Positions 62,736 through 64,000 of a stretch of 64,000 nucleotides of DNA are shown here, in pieces (the stretch's first letter is position 1; each line of letters opens with the position of its first letter). The stretch comes from Symbiodinium natans. Its lineage: Eukaryota > Sar > Dinophyceae > Suessiales > Symbiodiniaceae. The position numbers and the translations under genes are program-made. Location: contig CAJNDS010001535.1 of assembly GCA_905221605.1 (NCBI GenBank), forward strand, positions 547,368-611,367, written 5' to 3'. Under the pieces are notes generated by a model. It searched no databases. It worked only from the letters and a program-made list of their open reading frames with translations, and had not been told where the DNA came from.

Positions 62736-63587
62736 TTGGGGTTTAGGGTTTAGGGTTTAGGGTTTCGGGTTTCGGGTTTCGGGTTTAGGGTTTAGGGTTT
62801 AGGGTTTAGGGCTGAAAGAGTTTGAGGCATGGTTTGGCAGTAAACTCAGTAAACCCCCTCCCGCACCCTCAAATATTCGATCCAGGTATATACACATATG
62901 GTCACTGCTCAAAACCATGGCCCCTGCTTGCCCTAAACATAGGGGGGGGGGGGTGAAAGGGGACCATTATTCAGGGAGCCTTACTGGGCATATGTGGCAT
63001 CAGGAGGCGGCCGCCACAGGGAGAGTGCAGGTCTGTGCTTCTGTTTTATCTGTGTCTCCGAGGCTGTAATCCCGATGGCGACGCTCCGAGGCCGAGTTTC
63101 CCACCTTTCGTAGCTCCTCCCAGAATTCTCTAAGATCGTAGGTGCCTCAAACATGGACCAAAAATTTAGAGGGCCCTGCTTCAGAGAAGATTTCCTGTAC
63201 GACGGCTGCTTGTTGCTGCAAGGTGCCTTTCAAGTAGCCACCTTGCCGCGCCTGAGACCATCCTGGGCTCAAACAGCAGAAAAAAATGCGGATGGCAGCC
63301 ATGGCAGCTTTCAGGACTCCCTTGCTATTCCTCTCCCTGGCGGCTCGGGCTGGGGCCTGGGAGGTTGCGAGCGTGTTCTGCGAGGCTCGAGGGGACTCCG
63401 AGCGTCATGGAATGTCGTGAGTGAAAAGATGACCAACTGTGAGTACAAGCCTATGTAGCAGATGTACATGCTTCTAGACGTACTTTTTTGCCCATCCGTA
63501 TACATACATTATGTACATACATATGTTGGGAAGGTTGGGAGCATCTTTGTGGGCATGAACACGCCGGTTTCTTCGCCCCCCTGTTAG
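62736..63587. other. Host intergenic or intronic stretch
   Basis: A G-rich array at 62,733-62,812, then unique DNA. A frame at 63,153-63,458 (MDQKFRGPCFREDFLYDGCL) has host-like composition but no recognisable domain. Short TACATACAT runs lie near 63,500. Confidence 0.5.
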
Positions 63588-64000
63588 GATCCTGGCTCGA
63601 GTTCTTCATCCCCGCCCTTTGCCTGTGGCTTGGTGCACGAGGCTTTGCCAGATGCGGATGCAGTCGCGCAGTACGAGGACACTATGGAGCAAGTAGGTTC
63701 CTTGGGGACGAAAGTTCAAGTACCCTTCAAAAGGGTTTAGGGTAAAACTTTAACTCTATGCCATTTTATGGTTCATATACCTTTAATGGAAGTTATAGTA
63801 GTATGGACAGTATAGGGTATATGACCTCAATTTTAGGGTTCATTTCGTCCCTAAGGTTGGGCCAAGCTTCATGTGCATGGCCGGCAACGCAGCTCCAGTC
63901 CTTCGCAAAAAGACAGGTTGAGGATTGCGTTTGCTGCGGGCTTCGCTGAGGGTGCCTTGACGGCAAACCGAAGCTATCAGCACAAGCTCAACTACTACCA
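63588..64000 (+). CDS. Phospholipase B-like gene, 5' part, runs off the window
   Basis: Exon 1 about 63,588-63,696 follows CCCCCTGTTAG and reads FACGLVHEALPDADAVAQYE then DTMEQV. A 159-bp family B introner (63,697-63,855) is spliced out in phase, and exon 2 begins GWAKLHVHGRQRSSSPSQKD and continues LRIAFAAGFAEGALTANRSY then QHKLNYY at the window edge. The order G-W-x-K-L-x-V followed by AAGFAEGALTA and an x-Y-x-H pair matches the N-terminal part of phospholipase B-like (PLBD/laminin-ancestor) hydrolases, lysosomal or secreted Ntn-type enzymes. The catalytic Cys lies further on and is not in the window. No signal peptide is visible in these exons, so an earlier exon is expected. Confidence 0.6.
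63697..63855. mobile_element. Family B introner in the phospholipase B-like gene
   Basis: Begins GTTCCTTGGGGACGAAAG and ends TTTCGTCCCTAAG, GT to AG. GGTT is present at both edges. It contains one 58-bp unit (GGTTCATATACC, GTTATAGTAGTATGG) of the kind tandemly repeated in the 57.4-kb copy. Confidence 0.75.

Overview
The window looks like nuclear DNA of a unicellular alga or protist, most likely a dinoflagellate. It carries dozens of short blocks of the TTTAGGG telomere-type repeat in both orientations, scattered through intergenic DNA and introns. Recognisable host coding sequence is cut into short exons. Several introns begin and end exactly on small inverted-repeat elements flanked by target duplications (introner-like), and one of these only fits a GA-AG splice. 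The taxon is an inference; haptophytes, pelagophytes or other protists with introners and TTTAGGG telomeres are not excluded.

Layout. Positions 1-35,472 are GC-balanced host DNA: telomere-like arrays, at least five families of short inverted-repeat elements, microsatellites, one fairly clear secreted cysteine-rich gene (7,080-8,071) and scattered candidate exons. Positions 35,473-56,832 are a 21.4-kb Polinton-like virus (PLV/Maverick class). It has ~314-bp terminal inverted repeats about 98% identical to each other and a 5-bp target duplication CCTAA at the edge of a telomere-like array. Positions 56,833-64,000 are host DNA again: a multi-exon IPT/TIG-type gene with a Ser/Thr-rich linker, and the 5' part of a phospholipase B-like gene running off the window.

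The viral element. The AT-rich core (about 38,040-56,517) encodes a retroviral-type DDE integrase, a 1300-residue protein joining a divergent family-B-like polymerase palm to an SF1 helicase and a terminal zinc/HNH-like module, a DUF5754-like protein, a penton-like minor capsid protein, a double-jelly-roll major capsid protein, an A32/FtsK-type packaging ATPase, a class-3-like lipase, a fibre protein ending in an S74 endosialidase-type chaperone, two GIY-YIG endonucleases and several small zinc-finger or coiled-coil proteins. Integration, replication, packaging, capsid and host-contact functions are therefore all represented; I saw no capsid-maturation protease. Four genes share an upstream motif (TTMAGAAA then YTTAAAGRAAT), and A/T hairpins sit between gene ends. 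Penton, fibre, ATPase and one small gene are broken by small indels or a stop, although the terminal repeats are nearly identical.

Odd features. The first 2.2 kb inside the left terminal repeat is not viral in composition. It holds a 296-codon GC-rich gene, a 22-bp tandem repeat and degenerate telomere-like DNA, so the element either captured host DNA or was invaded by it. In the host part, TTTAGGG arrays repeatedly lie inside the short inverted-repeat elements and introns, splitting them, which suggests that arrays are inserted rather than inherited from old chromosome ends.
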